A DNA stretch of 48,051 nucleotides from Anaerolineae bacterium CG2_30_57_67 (GCA_001872455.1 MNXJ01000023.1:1-48051); one strand, 5' to 3'; counted from the stretch's first letter, positions 16,549 to 24,570 are shown. Numbers and translations: made by a program. Notes: generated by a model from the sequence alone, not told the origin.

Positions 16549-17448
16549 CTAAAAGTGTCTTGCCAGTTCGGATGCGTATTTTGTGCCGATGGTGTTGCGG
16601 TTGGCGGCCAGCCAGTCGGCCAGGCGGGTGACTCCGCGCGGCGGTTCGGCGGAGATGAGCAGGTTGGCCGTCAGCCCGTCCACTTCCTCGGGGGTCAGTA
16701 CTACGTCGCCGACAAAGCGGCTGATGGTTTGGGCCGCCAGCAGCGCCAGGCGCGGCGACAGGTGAATCAGCGGGCGGGGGGCGCCGATGGTCTTTCCAAT
16801 CAACCGCACCAACTCGTCGAAGGTGAAAATATCCGGGCCGACGGCGTCCCAGGTCAAATTTTCGGCGCGCGCACCGGCTTCCACAGCCAGCGCAGCCAGG
16901 TCATCCACGAAAATGGGTTGCAGCCGGTACTGGCCGTCGCCAATCTGCCCGAAGATGGGGAAACGCCGCAGCAGCCAAGCGATGTTATTGATGAGAATAT
17001 CCTCCGCGCCGAACAGCACGGTTGGGCGCAAAATGGCGTAACTCAGCCCGCTTTCGACGACGGCTTTTTCGTTGGCGGCTTTGCCCGAAAAATAGGGCAG
17101 GGGCGAATTTTCTGCTGGTTGGGTGATGCTGACGTGGACGATGCGCCGCACTCCGGCTTGTTGGGCGGCCTGCACCAGGCGGTGGGTGTTTTCCACCGCG
17201 TGCGCCTGAGTGTTTTGGCCGTGGTCGAAGCGAATCCAATAGGTGTTGTAGAGAACCTCCACCCCGGCCAGGTTTTTTGCCATGCCCGCCACGTCGAAAT
17301 CGAGCGGGTAGGCCGGGATTTTCCCGTCAAACGGGTCGGGGCGGTTGGGGTGACCCGTCAGCGTGCGCACTTCGTCGCCTTGCGCCAGCAGTCGGCGGGC
17401 GATGTATTTGCCAGAGTAGGAAAAAGCGCCAGTGACAGCGGTTTTCAT
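16549..17448 (-). CDS. NAD(P)-binding epimerase/dehydratase-like protein
   Basis: A 299-residue atypical short-chain dehydrogenase. The N-terminal nucleotide-binding motif is TGAFSYSGKYIARRLL, a variant of GxxGxxG in which the middle Gly is replaced. HVSITQPAENSPLPYFSGKAANEKAV and YAILRPTVLFG follow, as in NDUFA9-like SDRs. A Tyr-x3-Lys pair is not obvious (YFSGK is the nearest), so it may bind cofactor without classical dehydrogenase chemistry. It overlaps the upstream membrane protein gene by 4 nt. Confidence 0.8.
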   Translation of the reverse strand: MKTAVTGAFSYSGKYIARRLLAQGDEVRTLTGHPNRPDPFDGKIPAYPLDFDVAGMAKNLAGVEVLYNTYWIRFDHGQNTQAHAVENTHRLVQAAQQAGVRRIVHVSITQPAENSPLPYFSGKAANEKAVVESGLSYAILRPTVLFGAEDILINNIAWLLRRFPIFGQIGDGQYRLQPIFVDDLAALAVEAGARAENLTWDAVGPDIFTFDELVRLIGKTIGAPRPLIHLSPRLALLAAQTISRFVGDVVLTPEEVDGLTANLLISAEPPRGVTRLADWLAANRNTIGTKYASELARHF

Positions 17449-17798
17449 TTTTCTCCCTGCACTTGCGGGCGCGGGGCTACCAGGGCGAAAAAAGCCAGCG
17501 CCGCGCCGATTGCGGTCAGTGCCAGGGTAAAGCCGAACAAGTTCCAGCGCAGCTGCCCGGCCAGCTCAAAAAATAACCCGGCGGGGTCGGCGCTTTCGGG
17601 GTGAAATCCCAGGCCAAAGATGGCCGGAAAAATGACCAGCAGTGTCTGGCTGAAGGTCGTCCAGAAGTGGGCGCGTTCCGCTGTGCCGCACAAATCCATC
17701 AGTAGCGGGCGCAGTGAGCGACGCAGCAAGGCCGAAAGCGCCAGGCAAACTGTCAGCGTCAGCGCCAGTTGTCCAAGAAAATAGAGGATGGAAGTCAT
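17445..17798 (-). CDS. Small integral membrane protein
   Basis: A 117-residue protein with about three hydrophobic helices (near residues 4-24, 45-64 and 84-108) and a short polar C-terminus. No named family recognised. It starts 10 nt after the regulator gene, with a CAAAGGAGCTGCC ribosome binding site (minus strand reads AAGGAGCTGCC before the ATG), and its end overlaps the epimerase-like gene, so all three are one operon. Confidence 0.75.
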   Translation of the reverse strand: MTSILYFLGQLALTLTVCLALSALLRRSLRPLLMDLCGTAERAHFWTTFSQTLLVIFPAIFGLGFHPESADPAGLFFELAGQLRWNLFGFTLALTAIGAALAFFALVAPRPQVQGEK

Positions 17799-17808
17799 GG
17801 CAGCTCCT

Positions 17809-18327
17809 TTATTTCAAAATTTTCAAAACGGTTTGGACGGTATTCAGCCCCAGGCTGTCGAGGCGCGAGATGGCCGAGGCCAGCGCGTCGAGCGTGTCGA
17901 AAAAATCCTTCAGCGCTCGCGCGCGCTCGGTGAGCAAGGCGCGCTCTGGCGGGGCGAAGTCGCCCTCGCCCGCTTCGAGCCGCCGCAGGGTTTGCGTCAC
18001 CGAGTCAACTGCCCGGTCAAATTCGCCGCTCTGACGTTCCTGTAAAATGGCGCGGATGGCGCGGTAGAAATCGGTTTCGGCCTGGTAGTAATCCTTGCGG
18101 TCGCCGAGCCGGTTGACGGGGCGAATTAATCCCATGCGGGTCAGCCCGCGCACGTTGGCGCTGATGGCGCCCTTGGTCAGCCCGCTTTGCGCCACCAGTT
18201 CGTCCAGCGAAAGCGCGGCGGGGGCCAGGTAAAGCACGGCGAAAATGGCGCCCATGCCTTTGGGCAGCCCCCAAAATTGGCTGATGCCGCTTAATCCTTC
18301 GATAAAATCACTTTTGATGTCGCCCAT
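17809..18327 (-). CDS. GbsR/MarR-family transcriptional regulator
   Basis: A 172-residue protein. A winged helix-turn-helix occupies about residues 20-85 (LSLDELVAQSGLTKGAISANVRGLTRMGLI, then VNRLGDRKDYYQAE as the wing). A helical C-terminal dimerisation region follows. The pattern fits the GbsR branch of MarR-like regulators. A perfect palindrome overlaps the expected transcription start just upstream, suggesting that it represses its own operon; the ligand is unknown. Confidence 0.82.
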   Translation of the reverse strand: MGDIKSDFIEGLSGISQFWGLPKGMGAIFAVLYLAPAALSLDELVAQSGLTKGAISANVRGLTRMGLIRPVNRLGDRKDYYQAETDFYRAIRAILQERQSGEFDRAVDSVTQTLRRLEAGEGDFAPPERALLTERARALKDFFDTLDALASAISRLDSLGLNTVQTVLKILK

Positions 18328-18345
18328 ACGCTCTCCGTTCTGAAT

Positions 18346-18394
18346 GTTTAGTAAGTACTAAACAAAGTATATATCAGGGCTGTGCATTTGTCAA
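18346..18394 (-). promoter_or_regulatory. Promoter and palindromic operator of the GbsR-like operon
   Basis: On the minus strand TTGACA (18394-18389), a 17-nt spacer and TATACT (18371-18366) form a near-consensus promoter. Immediately downstream lies GTTTAGTAAGTACTAAAC (18346-18363), a perfect 8-bp inverted repeat with a 2-bp centre. It covers the expected start of transcription, a classic site for autorepression. Confidence 0.8.
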
Positions 18395-18491
18395 GAGGAT
18401 CGAATCCTGTCGCTTTTGGCCGCAGAGAAAAATTTGGCGATTTGTAGGCAATCAGTGGTAATTGGTCAACTGAAAAACTGAAGAATTGCTT

Positions 18492-18497
18492 TATAAT
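18492..18497 (+). promoter_or_regulatory. -10 box of the small conserved gene
   Basis: A TATAAT sequence 38 nt upstream of the ATG at 18536. No -35 box with ideal spacing is obvious (TTGGTC at 18462 is too far). CAAGGAGTTACCT provides the ribosome binding site. Confidence 0.5.
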
Positions 18498-18535
18498 GGG
18501 TCAAATTTCGTGTTTCTATTTTCAAGGAGTTACCT

Positions 18536-18718
18536 ATGGCAAAATCCCCCGAACCGAAGACCGAAACCCTGGCTGAGACCGAGAATTATCTGGTCTGGAA
18601 CGCCGAGGAGCCGGATGGCGAAACCACCTATCACGTGGAACTCGGCAGCGTGACCGTCCATTTCTTCAAAGAAGAATGGGAAGAGTTCCTCGAGCTGGTG
18701 CACGCGCTGGAAGGCTAA
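18536..18718 (+). CDS. Small acidic conserved protein (60 aa)
   Basis: An acidic soluble protein with a beta-like middle (YHVELGSVTVHFFKEEWEEF) and a C-terminal helix (FLELVHALEG). It is a single gene with its own -10 box, a strong AAGGAG site and a terminator directly after the stop. I do not recognise a named family; the compact expression unit argues that it is real. Confidence 0.78.
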   Translation: MAKSPEPKTETLAETENYLVWNAEEPDGETTYHVELGSVTVHFFKEEWEEFLELVHALEG

Positions 18719-18756
18719 AAAAAGAAGGACAGGCTCAAACCTGTCCTTCTTTTTTA
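18719..18756. terminator. Bidirectional terminator between the small gene and obgE
   Basis: AAAAGAAGGACAGG pairs perfectly with CCTGTCCTTCTTTT around a CTCAAA loop, with A- and T-rich flanks on both sides. It ends the small plus-strand gene and, read the other way, obgE, whose stop codon overlaps its edge. Confidence 0.9.
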
Positions 18757-20019
18757 TTCCTGCCATTCCAGTTCAAAATCTACGATGTGAACGGTGTCGC
18801 CTTGTTTCACGCCCGCTTTGCGCAGGGCTTCATCTACGCCCAGCGCTTCCATGATGCGTTGGAAGCGGCGCACCGAACCAGCGTGTTCCCAGTAGGTCAT
18901 TGAGGCGGCGCGCTCAATCGCTGGGCCGCTCAGCCGCCAATCGTTGCCATCCTCGCGCTGAACGCTAAATTCTTTCGGGTCGTCTTTGGGACGGTAGACC
19001 GGCATTGGCGCGGGAGCATTTTCCAGTGTGGGGACTTCTGTCAGCCGCGAGACGGCTGTCAGTAGTAATTCTCTCACGCCCTGGCGCGACATGGCCGAAA
19101 TGCTGGTGAGCGTGATGCCGCGTTTCTTCAATTCTTTTTCAATCTTGGGCAGGCGTTCTTGCGCTTCGGGTTGGTCAATTTTGTTGAACGCCACAACTTG
19201 CGGTTTTTGAGCCAGATTTGGATCGAAAAGCGCCAATTCACTGTTGATTTGACTAAAATCAGCCAGCGGGTCGGGTGAAAGCCCGTCAATCAAGTGAATG
19301 AGAACGCGTGTGCGCTGAACGTGGCGCAGAAAATCATGTCCCAGCCCAATGCCCTGGCTGGCGCCTTCGATGAGACCGGGGATGTCGGCCAGCACGACGC
19401 TGGTATCCAAATCAATTTCAGCCACGCCCAGGTTGGGTTCGAGGGTGGTGAATGGGTATGGCGCAATTTTGGGCTGGGCGTTGGTCAGCGCCGCCAGCAG
19501 GGTGGATTTTCCAGCGTTGGGAACACCGATGATGCCGATGTCGGCAATTAGTTTGAGCTCCAGCCGCAGGCGTTTTTCCTCACCGGGTTCACCTTTTTCG
19601 GCGGTGAGCGGTGTTTGGTTGCGGGAGCTTTTGAAGTGTGTGTTGCCGCGTCCGCCGCGCCCGGCTTTGCAGATTAAGAACTGCTGTCCGGGGGTTGTCA
19701 GGTCGCCCAGCAGTTCTCCGCTGACAGCGTCGTAGACGATGGTTCCGGGCGGAATATACACCACTAGATTTTCGGCGGCCAGCCCAGATTTGTTATTGGA
19801 GCCGCCATTGTGGCCGTCTTCGGCGACGTAGCGCATGACGTGATGGAAGGCCGCCAGCGTGTTAAGTGTGGCGCGCACTTCAAGAATGACATCGCCGCCG
19901 CGCCCGCCATCGCCGCCATCCGGCCCGCCGCGCGGAACAAATTTCTCGCGGTGCATGTGAACGATACCGTTGCCGCCTTTGCCCGATTTCACAAAAATTT
20001 CTGCCTGATCTATAAACAT
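18754..20019 (-). CDS. obgE: Obg family GTPase
   Basis: A 421-residue GTPase. The glycine-rich Obg fold is at about residues 1-158 (VPRGGPDGGDGGRGG). The G domain has G1 GVPNAGKS (165-172), the Thr-containing YPFTTLEPNLG switch, G3 DIPG (212-215) and NKID. A C-terminal OCT domain follows (FSVQREDGNDWRLSG to the end). Obg/CgtA acts in large-subunit ribosome assembly and stress control. A TACAAT box lies exactly 6 nt before the ATG and no ribosome binding site is seen, so the mRNA is probably leaderless. Confidence 0.95.
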   Translation of the reverse strand: MFIDQAEIFVKSGKGGNGIVHMHREKFVPRGGPDGGDGGRGGDVILEVRATLNTLAAFHHVMRYVAEDGHNGGSNNKSGLAAENLVVYIPPGTIVYDAVSGELLGDLTTPGQQFLICKAGRGGRGNTHFKSSRNQTPLTAEKGEPGEEKRLRLELKLIADIGIIGVPNAGKSTLLAALTNAQPKIAPYPFTTLEPNLGVAEIDLDTSVVLADIPGLIEGASQGIGLGHDFLRHVQRTRVLIHLIDGLSPDPLADFSQINSELALFDPNLAQKPQVVAFNKIDQPEAQERLPKIEKELKKRGITLTSISAMSRQGVRELLLTAVSRLTEVPTLENAPAPMPVYRPKDDPKEFSVQREDGNDWRLSGPAIERAASMTYWEHAGSVRRFQRIMEALGVDEALRKAGVKQGDTVHIVDFELEWQE

Positions 20020-20025
20020 GCGCGT

Positions 20026-20031
20026 ATTGTA
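20026..20031 (-). promoter_or_regulatory. -10 box of obgE, 6 nt before the ATG
   Basis: On the minus strand TACAAT (20031-20026) is followed by ACGCGC and then the ATG at 20019. Transcription should start at or beside the A of the ATG. Confidence 0.6.
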
Positions 20032-20103
20032 TCATGCTGGGATTATTTTTTTGGCGGTGTGGACCAGTGGTGTGCACGCAAAGGTTGTCAGAGCGGAGTG
20101 ATC

Positions 20104-20119
20104 GGAGTGCAAAATCTCC
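20104..20119. repeat. Half copy of the GGAGTG hairpin repeat
   Basis: GGAGTGCAAAATCTCC is identical to 16 bases of the right arm (read on the minus strand) of the hairpin at 16483-16533. The second arm is absent here. It lies between obgE and a minus-strand membrane protein gene. Confidence 0.55.
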
Positions 20120-20144
20120 TGGTTTTTTCCGTTTTAGAATACGT

Positions 20145-20564
20145 CTACACAAACGCGCTCATTACCACGATAAATGCCCACAGCGCCAGGCAGAACGTGA
20201 TCAGCGCAAAAACGCTGGTTGCGATTCCCGTCACCGTGGAGCGAATCCAACCGGATAGCCCTACACCTGCCAAAAAGAAAACAAACCCGATGACTGCCAC
20301 CAGAAAGGCCCAGGTACCCAACCCATCCAGCGAAGCAATTTGCTGGTTCAGTTCTGCTGTCGCTGCCCCAATCAACACAAATGCAAAAATCGTGAAGAGA
20401 AACATCAGCGTTGCCAGGGTAAAAATGATGATGACGGCAGAGGTCAGCCGCCCTTTGCGCTCCCCGGCCAGAAGTTGCACCACCGCTGAGAAGGCGAACC
20501 CGGCCAAAATTCCGGCCAGTGTTGCAATCTGATTGGCTTCTTGCAAAATGTTGTCAATGGGCAT
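20145..20564 (-). CDS. Four-helix membrane protein
   Basis: A 139-residue protein. Hydrophobic helices lie near residues 14-32, 44-68, 82-105 and 113-137 (for example VIIIFTLATLMFLFTIFAFVLIG). No named family recognised. The ATG at 20564 is chosen for the AAGGAGCATTTTC upstream; the longer in-frame start adds 17 Cys/Thr-rich residues with no ribosome binding site. It stands alone between two terminator or repeat regions. Confidence 0.75.
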   Translation of the reverse strand: MPIDNILQEANQIATLAGILAGFAFSAVVQLLAGERKGRLTSAVIIIFTLATLMFLFTIFAFVLIGAATAELNQQIASLDGLGTWAFLVAVIGFVFFLAGVGLSGWIRSTVTGIATSVFALITFCLALWAFIVVMSAFV

Positions 20565-20612
20565 GAAAATGCTCCTTGTACAATTTGTGGCGCAAATTTT
20601 GGTTTGCGCGTA

Positions 20613-20660
20613 CAAAAAGCAAGAGATGACCGTCTTTGTCTGCGGTCATCTCTTGCTTTC
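20613..20660 (-). terminator. Terminator of the SPFH-HTH gene
   Basis: AAAGCAAGAGATGACCG (20616-20632) pairs with CGGTCATCTCTTGCTTT (20643-20659). On the minus strand the stem is followed by TTTTTG, ending transcription from the gene at 20688-21755. Confidence 0.82.
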
Positions 20661-20687
20661 ACAAGTTTTTTTCTTGGAAAATCACAC

Positions 20688-21755
20688 TTATCCCCTCAGA
20701 AACTCTTCGAGTGAGCTTTTGCTGATGCGATAGGCGCTGCCCAATTTCTTGGCCTTCAAATCGCCAGCGGTGATGGCGGCGATGACATCTTCCTCCGAGA
20801 CGCGCAGAACTGCCGCCGCCTCGCTGGGAGTCATCACGTCGGCCATGCCACCCGCCGCCGGGGCAGACCCGCCTGCCGGCTGTGAAGTCGGCTGGCTGGC
20901 CTGATTCGCCATACCGCCCGCCAGCGCCTGATTCATGATGTTGCCGATGCCCATCCCCGCGCCGATGCCTGCCGTCAGACCGGCGCCGCCGCCGGGATTT
21001 TGAGCCGCGTCGCGCATCGCATCCGCCGCCTGCAGTTGGGTATAGACGTTCATATCCAACATGCCCATATCGCGCAATTCCTGCGCCGATTTTTCCGAGG
21101 GTTTCAGGTTGCCAATGTAGAAAGTGGTCAGCGTTAGCCCCATTGCGCCGAAGTCGTCTTGGGCTTTGGCGCGCACGCCCGCGCCCAATTCTTCGGTCAG
21201 GCCAATCAGTTCCACCACGCTTTTCTTCGCGCCGGTTTCGCCCAGCAAATCCTGGAATTTGGAGAGCAGCATGGTGCGCATGCGTTCTTCAATTTCACTG
21301 GTGCGGAAGATGGCCTGCTTGCCGACAATGTTGGTGACAAACAACTGCGGGTCGCTTACCCGGAAGGTGTAGGTGCCGAAGCCTTGCAGCAGCGCCACGC
21401 CCAACCCCATGCCGGGGTTGCGCACAATAATCGGCTGGGGCGTGCCCCATTTTTTATTCTGAAATTCCTTGGTCGAAACAAAATAGACTTCCGCCGGGAA
21501 AGGCGTGCGGTCGTTGAACGCTTTCCCGATGAAATCAATCACTTTTGGAATGTTGGCCGTCGCAATCGTGTGCATGCCTGGCCCGAAGACATCCAGCGCC
21601 AGCCCGTTGCGGAAGAAAACCGCCGCCTGGCCCTCGCGCACAATCACCTGCGAGCCGATGCGGTAGTCGCCGATGCTGGAATCGTCCGGGAAACGATGGA
21701 CAATCTCATCCGTCATTTCGTTGCGATATTCAATTACATCAAAGATTCGAGCCAT
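20688..21755 (-). CDS. SPFH-domain protein with C-terminal excisionase-type HTH
   Basis: A 355-residue protein. The SPFH/Band 7-like region occupies about residues 25-250 (VIVREGQAAVFFRNGLALDVFGPGMHTI, GFGTYTFRVSDPQLF), as in YdjI-type virion-core-like proteins. A Gly/Ala/Gln-rich linker (about 255-305) follows. It ends with an excisionase-like helix-turn-helix (MTPSEAAAVLRVSEEDVIAAITAG, then KLGSAYRISKSSLEEFL). Relatives usually end in a zinc ribbon or GYF domain. The linker and HTH suggest a scaffold that binds DNA or a peptide; this is inference. An AAGGAGAGAAGC site precedes the ATG. Confidence 0.85.
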   Translation of the reverse strand: MARIFDVIEYRNEMTDEIVHRFPDDSSIGDYRIGSQVIVREGQAAVFFRNGLALDVFGPGMHTIATANIPKVIDFIGKAFNDRTPFPAEVYFVSTKEFQNKKWGTPQPIIVRNPGMGLGVALLQGFGTYTFRVSDPQLFVTNIVGKQAIFRTSEIEERMRTMLLSKFQDLLGETGAKKSVVELIGLTEELGAGVRAKAQDDFGAMGLTLTTFYIGNLKPSEKSAQELRDMGMLDMNVYTQLQAADAMRDAAQNPGGGAGLTAGIGAGMGIGNIMNQALAGGMANQASQPTSQPAGGSAPAAGGMADVMTPSEAAAVLRVSEEDVIAAITAGDLKAKKLGSAYRISKSSLEEFLRG

Positions 21756-21797
21756 GCTTCTCTCCTTTTGAATTTGCGTTCAGGTATTCTGCGTTCA

Positions 21798-22775
21798 TTA
21801 TAGCCCAAGCCAGCGAGCGCTTTCAAGGGCAACGTTTCCATTTACGGCTGATTGGCCCAAAAGTTGCTGGCTGATGACCCGCGCAATCGTCTCCGCGTCA
21901 TATTCATCCAGCGCAAACCAGTGAATTTGCGGGTCGTCCGGCTTAAACCAGTTGGTCTGGCGGCGCACAAAAATGCGCGTTGCCCGCTTCATCTGAATTT
22001 TGGCGTCTTCCAGGCTCATTTCGCCGCGCAAGACAGCCGCCGCCTCGCGGTAGCCAATCGCCGACATGCTCGGCAAATCGGGAGAAAATCCCTTTTCCAA
22101 CAGGCCGCGCACTTCTTCCAAAAATCCCTGCGCGAACATGGATTCGACGCGGGTGTCCACCCGCCGATAAAGTTCCTCGCGCGGGCGGCTCAACCCCGCC
22201 TGAAAGAGCGCAAAAGGCGACTCGCTCTGGCCGGTTTGCCGCGAAAAGAGTCTTCCTGTGCTGAAGATGACTTCCAGCGCCCGCACCGTGCGCCGCAAAT
22301 TGCGCGCGTCAATCCGTTCTGCCGCCAGCGGGTCGAGAATTTTTAGTTTGGCGTGCAACCAATAGACGCTGTTTTCTGCCGCCAGATTTTCCAGCGCCGC
22401 GCGCAGGCGCGGATTGGGCGGCACTTCCGGCGGCGTCCAGCCCTGGGTGACGGCGCGGATATATTGACCGGTTCCGCCCACCAGCAGCGGCATCCGCCCG
22501 CGCGCCTGAATCGCGCCGATGGCGGCCAGCGCCGCCTGCTGAAACTGTGCCAGCGACCAGGTTTCGTCGGGTTCGGCCACGTCAATCAGATGATGCGGCA
22601 CGCCGCGCATTTCTTCGCGGGTAGGTTTGGCTGCGCCGATATTCATGCCGCGGTAGAAATAGCGCGAATCTGCTGAGACGACTTCGCCGTTCAGGCGCAG
22701 CGCCAATTCGACAGCCAGCGCGGTTTTGCCGACGGCGGTTGGTCCCACCAGAACAATCAGCGGCGGTTTAGACAT
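21798..22775 (-). CDS. miaA: tRNA dimethylallyltransferase
   Basis: A 325-residue enzyme that adds a dimethylallyl group to A37 of tRNAs reading UNN codons. The P-loop GPTAVGKT is at residues 11-18. ADSRYFYRGMNIGAAKPT, GVPHHLIDVAEPDE, LVGGTGQYIRAVTQGW and the C-terminal RRQTNWFKPD and WF motifs follow the family order. The ATG at 22775 is chosen because MSKPPLIVLVGPTA is the normal N-terminus; it overlaps the yraN-like stop by 8 nt. Expressed with the yraN-like and GT4 genes. Confidence 0.93.
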   Translation of the reverse strand: MSKPPLIVLVGPTAVGKTALAVELALRLNGEVVSADSRYFYRGMNIGAAKPTREEMRGVPHHLIDVAEPDETWSLAQFQQAALAAIGAIQARGRMPLLVGGTGQYIRAVTQGWTPPEVPPNPRLRAALENLAAENSVYWLHAKLKILDPLAAERIDARNLRRTVRALEVIFSTGRLFSRQTGQSESPFALFQAGLSRPREELYRRVDTRVESMFAQGFLEEVRGLLEKGFSPDLPSMSAIGYREAAAVLRGEMSLEDAKIQMKRATRIFVRRQTNWFKPDDPQIHWFALDEYDAETIARVISQQLLGQSAVNGNVALESARWLGL

Positions 22776-23115
22776 TTTCAAAATGCTCGATGCGCGGGGC
22801 AACGCCGGGGACGCCCTCAACGGCCAACACGTCCAACTGCCAGTGGTCAATTTCGTGTTCGGCGGCGTACAATTCGGCGGCGGCGCGCATGTGGGCCAAC
22901 TTGCGGGGCGAAACGGCTTCTTCTGGCAGGCCAAAGCCCCGGTTGCTGCGGGTTTTGACTTCTACGAAAACGGTGACGCCCTCCAGCCGCGCTACCAGGT
23001 CAATTTCTCCGTGAGATGCGTGGACGTTTTTCTCCAGCAGCGTGTAGCCGTTTTTTTGCAGGTAGTCGGCGGCGGCCTGTTCGCCCCAGCGCCCGATGCG
23101 CTGATTGTGGTTCAT
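22768..23115 (-). CDS. YraN/UPF0102 family endonuclease-like protein
   Basis: A 115-residue protein with the UPF0102 signature: GRWGEQAAADYLQKNGYTLLEKN, then HGEIDLVARLEGVTVFVEVKTRSN, which is a restriction-endonuclease-like core (Glu, Asp, Glu-x-Lys). The cellular role of the family is uncertain. It overlaps the upstream GT4 gene by 4 nt (ATGA) and the miaA start by 8 nt, so the three are translationally coupled. Confidence 0.88.
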   Translation of the reverse strand: MNHNQRIGRWGEQAAADYLQKNGYTLLEKNVHASHGEIDLVARLEGVTVFVEVKTRSNRGFGLPEEAVSPRKLAHMRAAAELYAAEHEIDHWQLDVLAVEGVPGVAPRIEHFENV

Positions 23116-24311
23116 GTTCTGAATCTTTCCGCCAGTCGGCGCAACTGGTAGCCCAGCCCTTTTTGATGGGTGACTCTTGCGGCAGATAGGCGTTGGTAGT
23201 GTTCCAACATGATCTGGCTGGTGCGGCGGATGTCGTATGTTTGCGATGCGACGCGGGCGGCTTGTCCCATTTTTGCTCGCAGGGGTGCATCAAGACACAG
23301 ATGGGTCAGTTTGGCGGTGAAGGCGGGCAGTTCTTCGGGGGCGAGAAAGCCGGTTTCGCCGTCGCGGATGGTGTCGCCGACGCCAACGGAGCGAATCCCC
23401 AGCGCGGGCAAGCCGGCGGCCATGGCTTCGATGATGGAAAGTGGGTGAACTTCACTGATGGAGGCGGTGACGAAGACATCGCACAGCGCCAGGTAATCGG
23501 GAATGATATTGTAGTCTATGGCGCCGATGAAGTGGATGCGTTGTGGCGCGGCGCTGGCGGCGGCTTGTTTTTGAAGGGCTTCGCGTTCGGGCCCGTTGCC
23601 GACCATAATCAGGTGGACGTTTTGAATCTCTTGTGTGACGCCGTTGAAGGCATCCAGCAAAAACGAAAGGTTTTTTTCGCGCGCCAGCCGGCCTGTGTAA
23701 ATGAGTGCCAGATCATTTTTCTTCAACCCCAGGCTGGCGCGGGTGAGTGAGCGTGTTGCCGTCTCGAATCGGCTTAAATCCACCCCGTTGGGAATGACCT
23801 GAATGGGCGCTTGTACTTTGAAGTGGCGTAATACTTGCGCCATGCCTGCGGAGGGCGAAATGACCAGATCTACTGCGGCGCAGAAATTGGGCATATAGTT
23901 TTCCAGAAAGGTCGCTGAGAGTTCTTCAGGCAGGCCAGGCAGGTAGGCTTGCGCGTACAGGTCGTAGCGTGTGTGATTGGTGAAAATGATGGGGATGGAA
24001 AGTGGGCGTCCGTAGTGTAGGGCCAGCCGTCCGCTGAGAAAGGGGTGGTGGACGTGGATGACGTCCATCGTTTGCAATAGGGCTTTGGCTTTTGGGCTGT
24101 AGCGGAAGGAAAAATGGTAGCCGGTATCCATCAGCGGCATGCCCGGTGAGCGGATGATGCGCGGTTCATCATCTTCAATAGTTTCGTCGCCAAAAGTGAA
24201 GACGAAGACCTCTTGCCCGGCCTGTTCTAGAAGGCGTTTGTTGAGTTCGATGTAGGTAGTAATGCCGCTGATGTGCGGTTTATAGGCGTCTGCCAGCATG
24301 GCAATGCGCAT
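23112..24311 (-). CDS. GT4 glycosyltransferase (diglucosyl-diacylglycerol synthase-like)
   Basis: A 399-residue GT-B enzyme. The N-terminal domain begins RIAMLADAYKPHISGITTY and contains DVIHVHHPFLSG and IIFTNHTRYD. The C-terminal domain has VIPNGVDLSRF, LIYTGRLAREKNLSFLLDAF and EVHPLSIIEAMAAGLPALG, the EX7E motif that contacts the nucleotide-sugar. The pattern resembles 1,2-diacylglycerol 3-glucosyltransferases, which make membrane glycolipids; the acceptor here is not certain. It leads a minus-strand operon with its own TATAAT box (24362-24357) and GGAGTG ribosome binding site. Confidence 0.85.
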   Translation of the reverse strand: MRIAMLADAYKPHISGITTYIELNKRLLEQAGQEVFVFTFGDETIEDDEPRIIRSPGMPLMDTGYHFSFRYSPKAKALLQTMDVIHVHHPFLSGRLALHYGRPLSIPIIFTNHTRYDLYAQAYLPGLPEELSATFLENYMPNFCAAVDLVISPSAGMAQVLRHFKVQAPIQVIPNGVDLSRFETATRSLTRASLGLKKNDLALIYTGRLAREKNLSFLLDAFNGVTQEIQNVHLIMVGNGPEREALQKQAAASAAPQRIHFIGAIDYNIIPDYLALCDVFVTASISEVHPLSIIEAMAAGLPALGIRSVGVGDTIRDGETGFLAPEELPAFTAKLTHLCLDAPLRAKMGQAARVASQTYDIRRTSQIMLEHYQRLSAARVTHQKGLGYQLRRLAERFRT

Positions 24312-24375
24312 GAAATCACTCCGTCCCGTTTTGATGGTTGCAGTTTATGAATACCTATTATATACTCAACCTATA

Positions 24376-24436
24376 TGGTTCTCTTGGTTTGCCGTGGAAA
24401 ATTTTGGTATCTGCCACGAAAATTTTCAGAGAACCA
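24376..24436. repeat. 61-bp element with perfect 9-bp terminal inverted repeats
   Basis: TGGTTCTCT (24376-24384) is the exact complement of AGAGAACCA (24428-24436). Between them GAAAATTTT occurs twice. CCTAT flanks both sides (24371-24375 after allowing one base, and 24437-24441), a possible short target duplication. It lies in the gap between the divergent GT4 and NYN genes. Confidence 0.5.
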
Positions 24437-24464
24437 CCTATGACTCCACTGCAAAATGAAAATC

Positions 24465-24570
24465 TTACCGCAGAGACGCAAAGAAGGCAGAGATTTTCTG
24501 CTTTTTCCGGGAAAAATTGGCGTTTACTGCCGAAAAAGCATTTTCTGCGCTTTGTATACTCAGCGGTGAA
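24465..24570. repeat. Decayed CCGCAGAGACGC-type inverted repeat element
   Basis: The left arm has TTACCGCAGAGACGCAAAG and AAGGCAGAG; the right arm has TTCTGCGCTTTGTATACTCA followed by GCGGTGAA. They are imperfectly complementary. The outer ACTGCAAAA (left) and TTTTTGCAGT (right) extend the symmetry. The CCGCAGAGACGC..AAGGCAGAG pattern is a recurring palindromic repeat in many environmental bacterial genomes. This copy has lost much of its pairing. Confidence 0.55.

Noticed and set aside
16525-17604. A 359-residue plus-strand frame
   Set aside because: It lies opposite the epimerase-like gene and the small membrane protein gene, whose motifs are clear, and it has no family resemblance of its own.
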